DNA from: Candidatus Pantoea soli
GTDB taxonomy: Bacteria; Pseudomonadota; Gammaproteobacteria; Enterobacterales; Enterobacteriaceae
DNA length: 64,000 nucleotides
Direction of reading: 5' to 3'
NCBI RefSeq assembly: GCF_007833795.1
Contig: NZ_CP032704.1
Location: forward strand, 124,001 to 188,000
Shown here: one piece after another, positions 43,904 through 53,152 of the stretch
Layout: every line of letters starts with the position of its first letter
How positions within the stretch are numbered: position 1 is the stretch's first letter
Translations under genes and position numbers: made by a program
The notes under the pieces: generated by a model
The model's database searches: none
What the model was told of the DNA's origin: nothing
What the model saw: the letters and a program-made list of their open reading frames with translations, nothing else

Positions 43904-44218
43904 GCATTCACACCTTCAGTAAGCGCCTGCCGATTGAGCCCGCGGACAATAAAAACTATTTCGCTCTTAAGCGGCTTGTTCCCTTGCCACGCACGGTCCA
44001 TATGAAAATCCATCAGCATATGAATGCCTTGGAACACAATACGATTTTGCTGACCGGCAATATTAATAATGCCCTTGGAGCGGAATATATTTTCACCTTC
44101 CGTCGATAACAACATACGTAGCCACTGGCTTAATTTTCCCTGAGACAGCTCTCCATCGAGCGTAATGCCTACAGAAATAATCTCGTCATCATGGCTGTGT
44201 GCAGCGCTATAAGCGCCA
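43891..44218 (-). pseudogene. Third COG0523 GTPase, C-terminal fragment only
   Basis: The frame reads SHDDEIISVGITLDGEL, WLRMLLSTEGENIFRSKGI, QNRIVFQGIHMLMDFHM and VIFIVRGLNRQALTEGV-like ending ACLI, which is the CobW C-terminal domain of YjiA-type COG0523 proteins. The GTPase domain is absent. It overlaps the start of the WD40 gene. It extends the zinc island to about 44220, where the unrelated ORF begins. Confidence 0.78.
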
Positions 44219-44494
44219 GATACTAGGCAATACTATAGTCGCGTTGCGTCGGAGAGAAAGAGAAAACTCGTCAGGAATGTGCTTGGTTGCCAGCGCATAA
44301 AATCTGCTTTTTTGAATCTCCATAGCAAACGAGACACCACCCTGCTCCGGAACGGGTAAATCCAGAAGCTGACCGGAAGAAATTATGGGACCCGTCTTCA
44401 GGGCAGCGCGCGTGTCCGCATGAAACGTTGAATCTGCCTCTGCAGTAAGTTCCGTCAGTGTTGCAGCGCTGTAATTAGCAATGTGCATAAACAA
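44207..44494 (-). CDS. ORF of unknown function at the zinc island edge
   Basis: A 95-residue frame with no recognised domain; it reads like the interior of a normal protein (SFAMEIQKSRFYALATKHIP) and ends just where the COG0523 fragment begins. It may be the front of another broken gene. No good ribosome binding site is seen ahead of the ATG. Confidence 0.35.
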   Translation of the reverse strand: MFMHIANYSAATLTELTAEADSTFHADTRAALKTGPIISSGQLLDLPVPEQGGVSFAMEIQKSRFYALATKHIPDEFSLSLRRNATIVLPSIWRL

Positions 44495-44661
44495 GACGCC
44501 TATATAAGGATTTGGACCTTCAGGATAATGCCGCTAATGCACACCGGCATCTAGGGAGTAGATTCCCGCCCATCCAAAAGGATACTCAGGTTCCAAGAAC
44601 TACGGTCACTCCTTGAGGATATGATTCAAATCAAAGCCTCCTACATCCAGAACTGCAGGAT

Positions 44662-45354
44662 ATCAATTTCTGCATTAATGGTACGATCTATTCTGGCGAG
44701 CGCATTCATGCTACGCAGTTTGCTATCGCGCTTTTTCACTGCTATCGGTATGTTGATCAATGGGGAGCAGGTCAGTTGGCGAAGGCAGAACCGAAGTAGA
44801 ACTTGTTTGGGGGGTTGGATCATTATTGGTTATCCCAGAACTGGCCAGGCTTCCAGGACCGAGATATCTACACCATTAATGGTGATGGAGGGGAAAAATA
44901 TTTCAGACGTGCTTCAGTTTTTGCGCATCCTGGTTATAACACGGCGTTGCTTAAAGACTTCGATATATCCGGTGACGCTCACCAGCAGACACACAGGCTT
45001 GCCGGCAGAATGGTGTCAGGGTTTGAATGGGGTAATGGCCAGTCAACCTAAGAGGCGCTGTTTACTCACTGTCCGCTTGCTGTCATACCCGCAATACTAA
45101 ATCTGGCTGTGGAAAATTTTGGCGAACAGCAGATTAATCAGCACATCCAAAACCATTCAGTGCAGTTGCATACTCTGCAAGGGTGTATTTCAAATCCAGC
45201 AGAGAATATGCGTCAGTCACTCGCTGCCGCTGCGGGAAATTATAAATGGTTTAAGTCCATCACCTCTGCAGAGTTGCTGGGAAAAAATATTGTAGGGCCT
45301 TACCTGAATAGCTTTGCTGAAGAGTTCAAAAATGTCATCGGTACCTTGTACTAA
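44662..45354 (+). pseudogene. OLD-family (GajA-like) nuclease remnant
   Basis: One frame reads through TAG at 44797-44799 and TAA at 45049-45051 and otherwise looks like protein: NGTIYSGERIHATQFAIALF, LFGGLDHYWLSQNW, YTINGDGGEKYFRRASVF, LLKDFDISG, then EALFTHCPLAVIPAILNLA and LNSFAEEFKNVIGTLY. The order GDGG...RRA...LLKDFDI fits the TOPRIM half of OLD nucleases. The ATPase part is missing. A UvrD-like helicase remnant follows at once, as gajB follows gajA in Gabija defence loci. The family call is moderate. Confidence 0.5.
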
Positions 45355-45380
45355 TGGGGTCAAGTTAGTGGAGACAGGCG

Positions 45381-46771
45381 ATGACGGTAGAAGCCGTACT
45401 GGATGCACACAGGGGGATGATTGTTGCCCCTGCGAGATGTGGAAAAACACATCTGATTGCAGACCCACTGCGCGTAAAGCCCAAACGGCCCTATCTTGTT
45501 CTTACGCATACCACCGCAGGCGTGACCGCACTGAAAAGCCGCCTGACACGCTTGGCGTTCCGGCCAGCCACTATGTGCTTACTACGCTTGATGGATGGGC
45601 TGTCAGGGTCGCCACCAGCTTCCCGGGACTCAGCCCTGATATTGAGCACCCAGGCCTGGGAGCACCTGACTACAATGCTCTTCGACTTGGGATACGGGAG
45701 CTGCTGCGATCCGGCAATCTAAAAGAGATTATTCAGGCGTCATATTCCCGCCTGCTGGTAGATGAATACCAGGACTGTAACGCAGTGCAGCATGAAATCG
45801 TTCAAGTACTTGCTGAAATCCTCCCTTCCGAGGTGTTCGGCGATCCCATGCATTGTATTTTCAGTTTCAGTGGCCCTATGCCGGATTGGAAGCGTGAGGT
45901 GAAGGTCAACTTTCCACTGTTAAATACGCTCCAGACGCTTTGGCGATGGATCAATGCAGGTACGCTCGCATTGGGGCACTGGTTGCTTGAAAGCCGGGAA
46001 ATACTACTGACTGGCAAGCGACTTCAGCTTGATTCATGTCCTACGCATGTGACTTACCACCAGCTTACCGGCATAGGGGCAAGAGACATGCAGATGCAGC
46101 AGCAGGAATACTACCGCGTCGCAGGGCGCAGTGAGGGGGAGACGATTCTTGTACTGGTTGACTCACGTCGGACGAATATAAGACACAACTTTGCGCAGCG
46201 CATGAATGGTCTTGATGTGGTTGAACCAGTCGATCTTAAAGACGTACTGCGCATGGTCGGAGCCCTAGAGGCCACCGTCGGCGGTAACAGGGTCAGCGCG
46301 CTGCTTGGCGCCGCCGCTGAGATAATGTTAAATGTTGAGATTGCAGCGACGGAGAAGCGGCTCGCCACAATCGGGGCCGGGCTTAACAAAACGCCACCGA
46401 CCCCCACTGAATCAGCATTGCTGCTCCTTAATGGAGATCTTTCCCGCGTAACTTTGCTGGATGCGCTATGTGCTATTAGAGAAAAACCGGGCGTCGGGGG
46501 GCTTTCAATGTCCTTAAAGATACTCTTACTCTCAGCCTTAATACGCTTGGCAGAAGTTTGTCCGACTGTGCTGCAGTAATCCGGGAGCAGCGCAGATATC
46601 AAGGCGATCAGCGAATTCCTGCACGGGCCATTGGATCGACCCTGTTACTTAAGGGGCTGCAATGTCCTTGATGCTCAGGTTATGAGCCCAAAGGATCTTT
46701 ACGTCGCGCTTTGCCGTGGAGCAAAATCCGTGACGGTGTTTTCCCGGACTCCTCATTATCAGTCCACCTAG
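45381..46771 (+). pseudogene. UvrD/GajB-like helicase remnant
   Basis: Pieces in three frames: first MIVAPARCGKTHLIADPL (Walker A) from 45381 to about 45545; then, after a one-base loss, a 46579-ending frame with LLVDEYQDCNAVQHE (Walker B) and FGDPMHCIFSFSG (motif III); finally a short frame to 46771 with VLDAQVMSPKDLYVALCRGA, the conserved motif VI region. About one third of a normal helicase is missing before the last piece. It and the preceding nuclease remnant make a dead defence pair. Confidence 0.72.
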
Positions 46772-47015
46772 CCTGCATCCGCCGAATATCGCCATTTCCG
46801 TATTATCAATCTGCATTATCCCTAAAACATGGCCGCCCCGCAGCCCTGTCCTAATCAACATAATCCAGCTTTTTCAGGCAGATTTTCATAACAGAGAATT
46901 GGTTTGACCCGCTTTTCTGTCCGGGCCGAATAGAATGTCATCGTTTGCTCTAAATCCGCCAATAGCTGCCCATCAGCCCAAGGTAAGCAGTTATCCTCAA
47001 TTTCATTTGTCCGCG
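46772..47015. other. Spacer, nothing recognised
   Basis: Between the helicase remnant and kdgT. A minus-strand frame (46649-46861) reaches into it but overlaps the helicase motif VI region and is not supported. Confidence 0.4.
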
Positions 47016-48050
47016 TCATCCGTGAGGTTTGAATACAGTTTCGCGCAGCGTATCCGCTTCATGCTCTTCAGATTGCGCTCTAACCTCATCCTTGCCTTTC
47101 ATCGTGCCGTATCGATTGGCGACAAACATCGTCAGTGGTGGCACCAGCAGCGTCGTGACTATCACCGAGGCGGCAACAAGAATGGTCGCACTCGCGGCGG
47201 CATCGGCATAAACCGGATTCGCCGCCGCAACGATCGCTGGCACGCCCGCCGCATTACCGGCCGTGGATGCCGCGGCCACACCTGCTACGCCAGTTCCACC
47301 CGTGGCGCGATCTATAAGGAATAACGCACCACCTGACACCACCACGACCATCACGCCAATACCTAATCCCAGCAATCCGGCGCTCCAGACTTTGGTCAGA
47401 TCCAGACTGGCACCAATGCCAAATGCAAAAAAGGGGATCAGTCCGTCAGTAACCTTGCCAAGAAATGCACGCATTTCCGCATCAAAATTGCCGAGGACAA
47501 TGCCGATCAGCAACGGCAAAATCGCCCCCAGCATAGTCTGCCAAGGGAAACCCGCTAACCCAGCCAGACCAAGCGTGACCATGGTCAGAAACGGTCCCGA
47601 TTCCAGCGTCATAATGCTGAATGCGCCTATATCCCGCGCGCTACCGTATTGTCCCATCAGCGCACAATAGAGCCCGCCGTTGGTGTCATTCAATGACGCC
47701 ACCAGCGCAAGGGTCGATAAGCCAGCGAATATACCGCCCGCTATCGGTTGTTCACCGAGAAAATAGCCGGCGATTACGCCGACCAGCGCGGCAATGCCAA
47801 TTTTGGTCAGGAAAAGACTGCCACCTTTTTTCAGAATATAGGTCGTGGCTTTGATATTGATGCTGGCACCCACACAGACAAAAAATACTGCCATGATCGG
47901 CATGCTGCCGGTGAATAATGCCCCGGTGAAAGAGCCAAAAAAGGACGGCGTTTGCGGTAAAAAGGTGTGCAGCAATGCACCGATCAACAACGGCACCACC
48001 ATCATGCCGCCCGGTACACGTTCAATCATTCTTTTAATCGGAATATTCAT
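47016..48050 (-). CDS. kdgT: 2-keto-3-deoxygluconate permease
   Basis: A 344-residue KdgT-family proton symporter with about ten hydrophobic segments; [37 protein letters not shown] and [14 protein letters not shown] are family hallmarks. It imports 2-keto-3-deoxygluconate or a similar sugar acid. The ATG at 48050 has GGGAG at better spacing than the one at 48056. Last gene of a sugar-acid operon with the FAH-family and UxaA-family genes. Confidence 0.93.
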   Translation of the reverse strand: MNIPIKRMIERVPGGMMVVPLLIGALLHTFLPQTPSFFGSFTGALFTGSMPIMAVFFVCVGASINIKATTYILKKGGSLFLTKIGIAALVGVIAGYFLGEQPIAGGIFAGLSTLALVASLNDTNGGLYCALMGQYGSARDIGAFSIMTLESGPFLTMVTLGLAGLAGFPWQTMLGAILPLLIGIVLGNFDAEMRAFLGKVTDGLIPFFAFGIGASLDLTKVWSAGLLGLGIGVMVVVVSGGALFLIDRATGGTGVAGVAAASTAGNAAGVPAIVAAANPVYADAAASATILVAASVIVTTLLVPPLTMFVANRYGTMKGKDEVRAQSEEHEADTLRETVFKPHG

Positions 48051-48070
48051 GACCATCGCTCCCAGTAAAA

Positions 48071-48916
48071 TTAACGCGCCACTACCCGCTGACGCAGTTC
48101 GCCAATACCTGTGATCGAACTGACCACCGTGCTGCCCGGTTGCAGATATTCTGCCGGCTGGCGCGCGAAGCCCACCCCGGAAGGCGTACCGGTGAAGATC
48201 AGATCCCCGGGCATGAGCGTAACGGCGTCGCTCAAGATGGCGATGATGTCTGCCACCGAAAAAATCATCTCATCCAGCGTGCCGCTTTGCTTAACCACGC
48301 CGTCAACGGTACAGGTTAAGGCAGCTCTGCTTGGCAGCTCATCCGGCGTCACCAGCCACGGGCCAACAGGTGAGAATCCGTTGAAGGATTTTGCTAATCC
48401 CCACTGCGCGCTCTGCCCGGCAAACTGGACTTTTCGGTCCGAGAAGTCTTGACCGACCGAGTAACCGGCAACGTAATCAAGCGCGGCCTCACGTGAGACC
48501 TGCCGTGCTTCACGCCCGATCGCTACCACCAGCTCAACTTCCCAATCGATATGGCTGCGCTGCGCTGGTACCGCCAGCTTACCGACCGGATTTGCCAGAC
48601 TGCTGGCCCATTTTGGAAACACCGGCGGAAAGCTTTTCTCACTCTGCAAGCCAGTTTCGCGCGCGTGTTCGTAGTAGTTGAGGCCGACAGCGAAGATTTG
48701 TGCGGGCTGCGGTGAAATCAGTCCCAGCTCCTCATCGCTAAAGCTGAAGGTTTCCGTTGGCTGATGGTGACTCGCCCAGTGACAAAACGCCGCCCAGTGC
48801 GGGAAAAGATCCGCCATGCGGGGTCCAAACTGCCCGCCGCTCTCGGCAGCAATGCGCCAGGCGCAACCTGCGCTGACAACAACACAGGCGTGATCATTGA
48901 TAGTGGCAACTTTCAT
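48071..48916 (-). CDS. Fumarylacetoacetate-hydrolase family enzyme
   Basis: A 281-residue FAH-fold protein. Metal-binding acids are in [12 protein letters not shown] and [11 protein letters not shown]; the C-terminal [15 protein letters not shown] is the family signature. Such enzymes hydrolyse or decarboxylate 2,4-diketo acids; with a UxaA-type dehydratase and KdgT it probably finishes breakdown of a deoxy-ketosugar acid. It follows the dehydratase gene by 47 bases and precedes kdgT by 20. Confidence 0.9.
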   Translation of the reverse strand: MKVATINDHACVVVSAGCAWRIAAESGGQFGPRMADLFPHWAAFCHWASHHQPTETFSFSDEELGLISPQPAQIFAVGLNYYEHARETGLQSEKSFPPVFPKWASSLANPVGKLAVPAQRSHIDWEVELVVAIGREARQVSREAALDYVAGYSVGQDFSDRKVQFAGQSAQWGLAKSFNGFSPVGPWLVTPDELPSRAALTCTVDGVVKQSGTLDEMIFSVADIIAILSDAVTLMPGDLIFTGTPSGVGFARQPAEYLQPGSTVVSSITGIGELRQRVVAR

Positions 48917-48963
48917 AAAGTCCTCTTGATGGTAGGTCGCTGATGTGGTGCAGCTTGGTTAAG

Positions 48964-51591
48964 TCAGAGCGAAACGCCGTAACGCCCGCGCGAGATTTGG
49001 AATCCAACATTCGCTGCCGGGCGCTGCTGCGGAAGCCAGCTGCCGGCCAGACAGCCCGCGATATGGTCGAGCAGCTGCGGCAGCGCCAGTTCACTCAGAA
49101 CACAATCAAAGTGGGGAGCCGCACCCGCAATCAGCTGTTCACTGGCGCAGAGTTGCAGGGTGGGAATAAAACGATGAGGTTGCAGCGGCGTTCTGGCCGA
49201 GAGTGCGATTAACGCGCGGCAGCCGGTGGCGCCGAGGCCAGTGGCAATTTCCAGCCAGTCGCTGCTGCTGGTGTCCATAACATGCAGCCCGGCCTGATTA
49301 ATAGCACCGGAATAGGCTACGGTGGGGGAAAAGGTTAACGTGCCCTCCTCGGCTAAAAACGCGGGATGCTGTAATAGCGCATCGCCCGCGGCGATCACCA
49401 CGCCGACACCGATGGCTAACAGCTGAGTAACCAGCTTCGACAGCACCTGAGCCTGGTTGTCATTGAGTTTAGTGAGCTGAGAAGCAAAGCCGATCAGCAG
49501 CGGGGAAGCCTGGCTGGCGTGCTGCTGTGGCGCCTGCTCAACCGCCTGCATAACGTGCTGAGTGACGCGCTGTATGCCCCCTTCCTGCTGAATGCTGGCC
49601 CAGGCAAACCGGCTGCTATCGACTCCGCGCTCAACAAGTTTCTGCCTGAAGAAATCGTTATGGGTTTTCTCGCAACCATGCTCTAGGAAAACACACGAAT
49701 GAACCAGCGGATGGGTGGCATAACCAATCAAGGTATTGCAGAAGATCACCTCAGCATCGCCACCCGAAACGGCACAGCCTTCGGTGTGCGGCAACGCGAC
49801 AACCTCGCTGGCGACACGACGTTGATGGTTAAGTTGATAAGCAATCTGTTCAGCGACCTGGCCCGAGCAGAGGCTGGTGGGCAAAATCATCGCTACCGAC
49901 GCCACACTGCGGCCCGTGACTTGCTGCGCCAGAGCATTCTGATTGGCGGGAACCAGTGGCGCACCGCTGCCAAACCCGACTTGTCCGTTAGCCTGCGCGG
50001 CATTAAAACTGGCAGGGAAGTAGGCATCGCGCCAAATCTGCGTCTGATATTGGCCGGTATATTCTCCTTTCGAACGCTGGCCGGATGCCGTCTGACGCAG
50101 CAGCGAAAACAGGCGATCGGCGGAGTGGTCGAAGGATTCCCCACTCAGCACCTGCCCGGCGTCAAAATCCATGTCGCTTTCCAGCAGTTGGAAACGCTCG
50201 TGCGTGGTGACGATTTTCAGCGTCGGGACAAACGGAAAGTTGGTGATTGAGCCGTTGCCGGTGGTAAACAGAATCAGATTAGCGCCCGCCGCGACCTGGC
50301 CGGCAATACTTTCGAGATCGTTGCCAGGGCTATCCATAAAGTAATAGCCAGGCTTATGCATCGGTTCGCCGTACTCAATAATGTGATCGATATAGGTGGC
50401 GGGATCTTTTTTACGCGCAGCACCAATCGATTTCAGCGTGATGTTGTACAAACCACGATAGAGATTACCGCCGGACACATTGCCCTCAGCGGTATGACCA
50501 TGCGCCGCCGCGTAATCTTTAAAGCGCTGCTGCACCGCCAGCCAACGGTCAAACAGCTGCTGGCTGGCAACCCGTTGCAACACATACTGCTCCGCGCCAA
50601 TCAGCTCATCCGTTTCGGCCAGATTGGCGCTGCCGCCACAGCGAATCAGCTGCTGCACGCAGCGGCCCAGCACCTGATTGGCCGTCACGCCGGAAAAAGC
50701 ATCAGACCCGCCGCATTGTAATCCAATACGCAGTCCGCTTAACGGCGCTCGACGGCGCTGGCATGCCTGCACCCCGGGGATCAGCGCTTCTGCCTGCGCC
50801 ACCAGTTCGGTTATCGCTTCACCCGGCAGCAGCTGATGAAAGTCCACGCGATATTCAGCAGCGGGCAAGTCACGCGATACCAGAGCATGTTCGATCTCTG
50901 CAAAATCAATGCGGGAATCCGCCGCGTTAACCAAAATGGCCGCGCCAACGTTCGGGTTGGTGGCGAATCCCGCCAGGGTGCGCAACAGCAACGCCTGATT
51001 GTTCAGTTGATGCAGCCCGCCACCTTCCGTGTGCACAATGGCGACCACACCGTCGAACGCGCCGCTGGCAGGCCAACGTGGCTGCAACTGTTTGCACGCC
51101 GCTAACACTGCGGCGCGCGCTTGTGAAGTGACGCCAATCAGCACCAGATAATTGCGCGTTCCCCAGCCACGTTGGTCGCCACGGAATACGCCGTCAAAAC
51201 CGGCCTCATCCACAACATCGACCTGATTGCGGCCAAACTGCGGGCGATCCGGCAGGATTTGCTCGCTCACCGTGTCGCGGTCGCTAAAGTTGACGACCAG
51301 GCTGCTGTCATAATCCTCCGGATGGCGAATACGCAGCACATCTTTAGCGACCTGATTACAGATATAGTCGCCAGGCTGGATGTCATGCATCGCCGTGCCA
51401 AAAGGCAAGTCCCAGCTAATTAACGCTTCTCCCCGGGCAATAGGTTTCACACACAGACGATGCCCCGGCAGAATACGCTGCCGGTTAAGCAGCGCCTGCC
51501 CATCCAGCGCGATTAATTCCCCTTTAGCAAGGTTGCGGGTAACGATAGCGACATTGTCATTGGCTGAGGCCAGTAAATATTGAGAAGTCAT
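48964..51591 (-). CDS. UxaA-family sugar-acid dehydratase with a duplicated core
   Basis: 875 residues, against about 500 for altronate or galactarate dehydratase. N-terminal SAF domain (1-100), then a UxaA core (RGWGTRNYLVLIGVTSQAR, HTEGGGLHQ, LQCGGSDAFSGVTANQVLG, GNGSITNFPFVPTLKI) to about residue 510. After a linker a second core-like unit begins (SVASVAMILPTSLCSGQVAE, LPHTEGCAVSGGDAE, LEHGCEKTHND). The first unit has HTEGGG where the family has a cysteine; the second has the cysteine. So the metal-binding function may be split between units. First gene of the operon. Confidence 0.85.
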   Translation of the reverse strand: MTSQYLLASANDNVAIVTRNLAKGELIALDGQALLNRQRILPGHRLCVKPIARGEALISWDLPFGTAMHDIQPGDYICNQVAKDVLRIRHPEDYDSSLVVNFSDRDTVSEQILPDRPQFGRNQVDVVDEAGFDGVFRGDQRGWGTRNYLVLIGVTSQARAAVLAACKQLQPRWPASGAFDGVVAIVHTEGGGLHQLNNQALLLRTLAGFATNPNVGAAILVNAADSRIDFAEIEHALVSRDLPAAEYRVDFHQLLPGEAITELVAQAEALIPGVQACQRRRAPLSGLRIGLQCGGSDAFSGVTANQVLGRCVQQLIRCGGSANLAETDELIGAEQYVLQRVASQQLFDRWLAVQQRFKDYAAAHGHTAEGNVSGGNLYRGLYNITLKSIGAARKKDPATYIDHIIEYGEPMHKPGYYFMDSPGNDLESIAGQVAAGANLILFTTGNGSITNFPFVPTLKIVTTHERFQLLESDMDFDAGQVLSGESFDHSADRLFSLLRQTASGQRSKGEYTGQYQTQIWRDAYFPASFNAAQANGQVGFGSGAPLVPANQNALAQQVTGRSVASVAMILPTSLCSGQVAEQIAYQLNHQRRVASEVVALPHTEGCAVSGGDAEVIFCNTLIGYATHPLVHSCVFLEHGCEKTHNDFFRQKLVERGVDSSRFAWASIQQEGGIQRVTQHVMQAVEQAPQQHASQASPLLIGFASQLTKLNDNQAQVLSKLVTQLLAIGVGVVIAAGDALLQHPAFLAEEGTLTFSPTVAYSGAINQAGLHVMDTSSSDWLEIATGLGATGCRALIALSARTPLQPHRFIPTLQLCASEQLIAGAAPHFDCVLSELALPQLLDHIAGCLAGSWLPQQRPAANVGFQISRGRYGVSL

Positions 51592-51689
51592 GGCAGCACC
51601 TTAGGTTGTTCCTGAAGGCTTTCCACAGAACCACTAAATCTGAGAAGCACGTTGGTATAGTTATCTTTTACCGCTGCGGCAGCGCAGAA

Positions 51690-52415
51690 TTAGTCGAGGA
51701 AAATTAATCCACGCACCATCATGCACGAGCCGTTGATTAAGGCTGGAACATAGTGCGGGTCAATCTGATGCAACACCCCCAGCGCCGTGCTGGCGTAATG
51801 TTCCATCAGCCTGCGCACCGCTGCCGCGCGGTCGCCCGCTTCGCAGGCTTGCTGCAGCGCAAGATGGTCTTCTGCGCCTTTGTTCCAGTGTTCGTTTGAA
51901 TCCCCTAGATAGAAGCGACGGTAGCGTTCGGCGTGATCGAACAGATGGGTTATCTGTAAATCAATCCGGCGGCTGGTACCCAGCACCAGCCCGAGATGAA
52001 AGATGCGATGCAGACGTGACCAGGTTTCAACGTCGTGGGCGTCTTCCGCTATGCGCATCTCCAACAGGGTGGTTCGCGAGTTACTGAGAAATTCTTCATC
52101 CATCGCCGTGATGCGGGTATGCAGTGCCAGCGCTTCCAGCATGATGCGTTGTGCATACAGAGAGTCCAGATCTTCAGCCGTTAATCCCGCTACCGTTACC
52201 CGACGGTTGAACTGAACCGTGGTCAGCCCCTCATATTCCAGCAATCGTACCGCTTCGCGTAATGGCGTGCGACTGATTCCCAGCTCGCGCGCCAACTGCA
52301 CCTGGCTGAAACTGTCTAAGGCTTTCAGCTGGTTAGTCAGAATCGCTTCGCGAAGCCGGTCGCGAGCGTACTCCACTAACTCATTAGGCTTTTCATCTGA
52401 ATCGATCATCGTCAT
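51690..52415 (-). CDS. GntR-family (FCD) regulator
   Basis: A 241-residue FadR-subfamily regulator: GntR winged helix at 10-75 (VQLARELGISRTPLREAVRL) and an FCD effector domain with metal-type residues D in RIAEDAHDVETW and H in LHRIFHLGLV and EDHLALQ. It lies upstream of, and in the same direction as, the dehydratase operon, 98 bases apart. The effector is probably the sugar acid or its keto product. CTGTATACAG-like palindromes upstream are candidate operators. Confidence 0.9.
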   Translation of the reverse strand: MTMIDSDEKPNELVEYARDRLREAILTNQLKALDSFSQVQLARELGISRTPLREAVRLLEYEGLTTVQFNRRVTVAGLTAEDLDSLYAQRIMLEALALHTRITAMDEEFLSNSRTTLLEMRIAEDAHDVETWSRLHRIFHLGLVLGTSRRIDLQITHLFDHAERYRRFYLGDSNEHWNKGAEDHLALQQACEAGDRAAAVRRLMEHYASTALGVLHQIDPHYVPALINGSCMMVRGLIFLD

Positions 52416-53152
52416 CTCCCGTTCAATACTTAAACTGAATACAGTTAAGTCAAAAATTCGTCAATAATGAGGTCTTGAACTGTGATAACCGACAACAAAA
52501 CCGATATCTGTATGCAGAATTATGTGATCGGCCACAAATTCAGACTTCATTATGAGTTCAGAATAGCGTGAGACTGAAAACTGTATACAGTGTATGAATC
52601 TAAAGGATTGCAACGATGTGAATTTTAATGAGGGCTAAACGTCAGCAGGAGTCAGAAAGGAGAACTGTAAAATATGTGCCATTGAGCTCACACCCTTCAG
52701 GCGTCTAAAAAAGGACATAAAAGGCTTGAGTGAACATTGGAGGTGGTTGCTCTGGTACGGTATCGGCACTTCTTAGCTGGAATTTAATAATTTATGAAAT
52801 GAGTGAAATGGAGCTGTTTGTGTATACAGTGAACGTACTGAGTGCCCTGCCACTTCAAGCAGACAGTATAAATATTATAAACGTAAAGGCATGTGCAGGA
52901 ATAACAGTCTGAGCATGGGCATTACCTACACGCAATCTACACATAAAATACAACCTGACATAAAATACCTGATTTCTAAGTTAATTCAATTTAAAAAGAA
53001 AATTTTCAATCCTTCTCTGTTCATTACATATTTTATTATTTTAGTTTCAAATATATCCTACCTGTGTTTTTAAGGCCTGAAGATAACCTTAAAAATTATG
53101 TGTGCATTCACAAATATGAAAATGCGTTAAATCACTGAATTCTGGGAATTAT
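52416..53152. other. 737-bp intergenic region with repeated CTGTATACAG-type sites
   Basis: No gene is supported; short frames here are AT-rich. It holds three related palindromic sites: CTGAATACAG (52435-52444), CTGTATACAG (52581-52590, perfect) and GTGTATACAG (52820-52829). A 3' portion is very AT-rich and leads into the glucose dehydrogenase gene. Confidence 0.6.
52581..52590. promoter_or_regulatory. Candidate GntR operator
   Basis: The perfect palindrome CTGTATACAG with variants about 145 bp to the left and 240 bp to the right. GntR/FCD proteins commonly bind short palindromes of this type (GTATAC core). Confidence 0.45.

Noticed and set aside
46649..46861. Minus-strand frame beginning LIRTGLRGGHVLG, reminiscent of a tyrosine recombinase
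   Set aside because: It lacks catalytic R-H-R-Y motifs and lies antisense to the recognisable helicase motif VI remnant.
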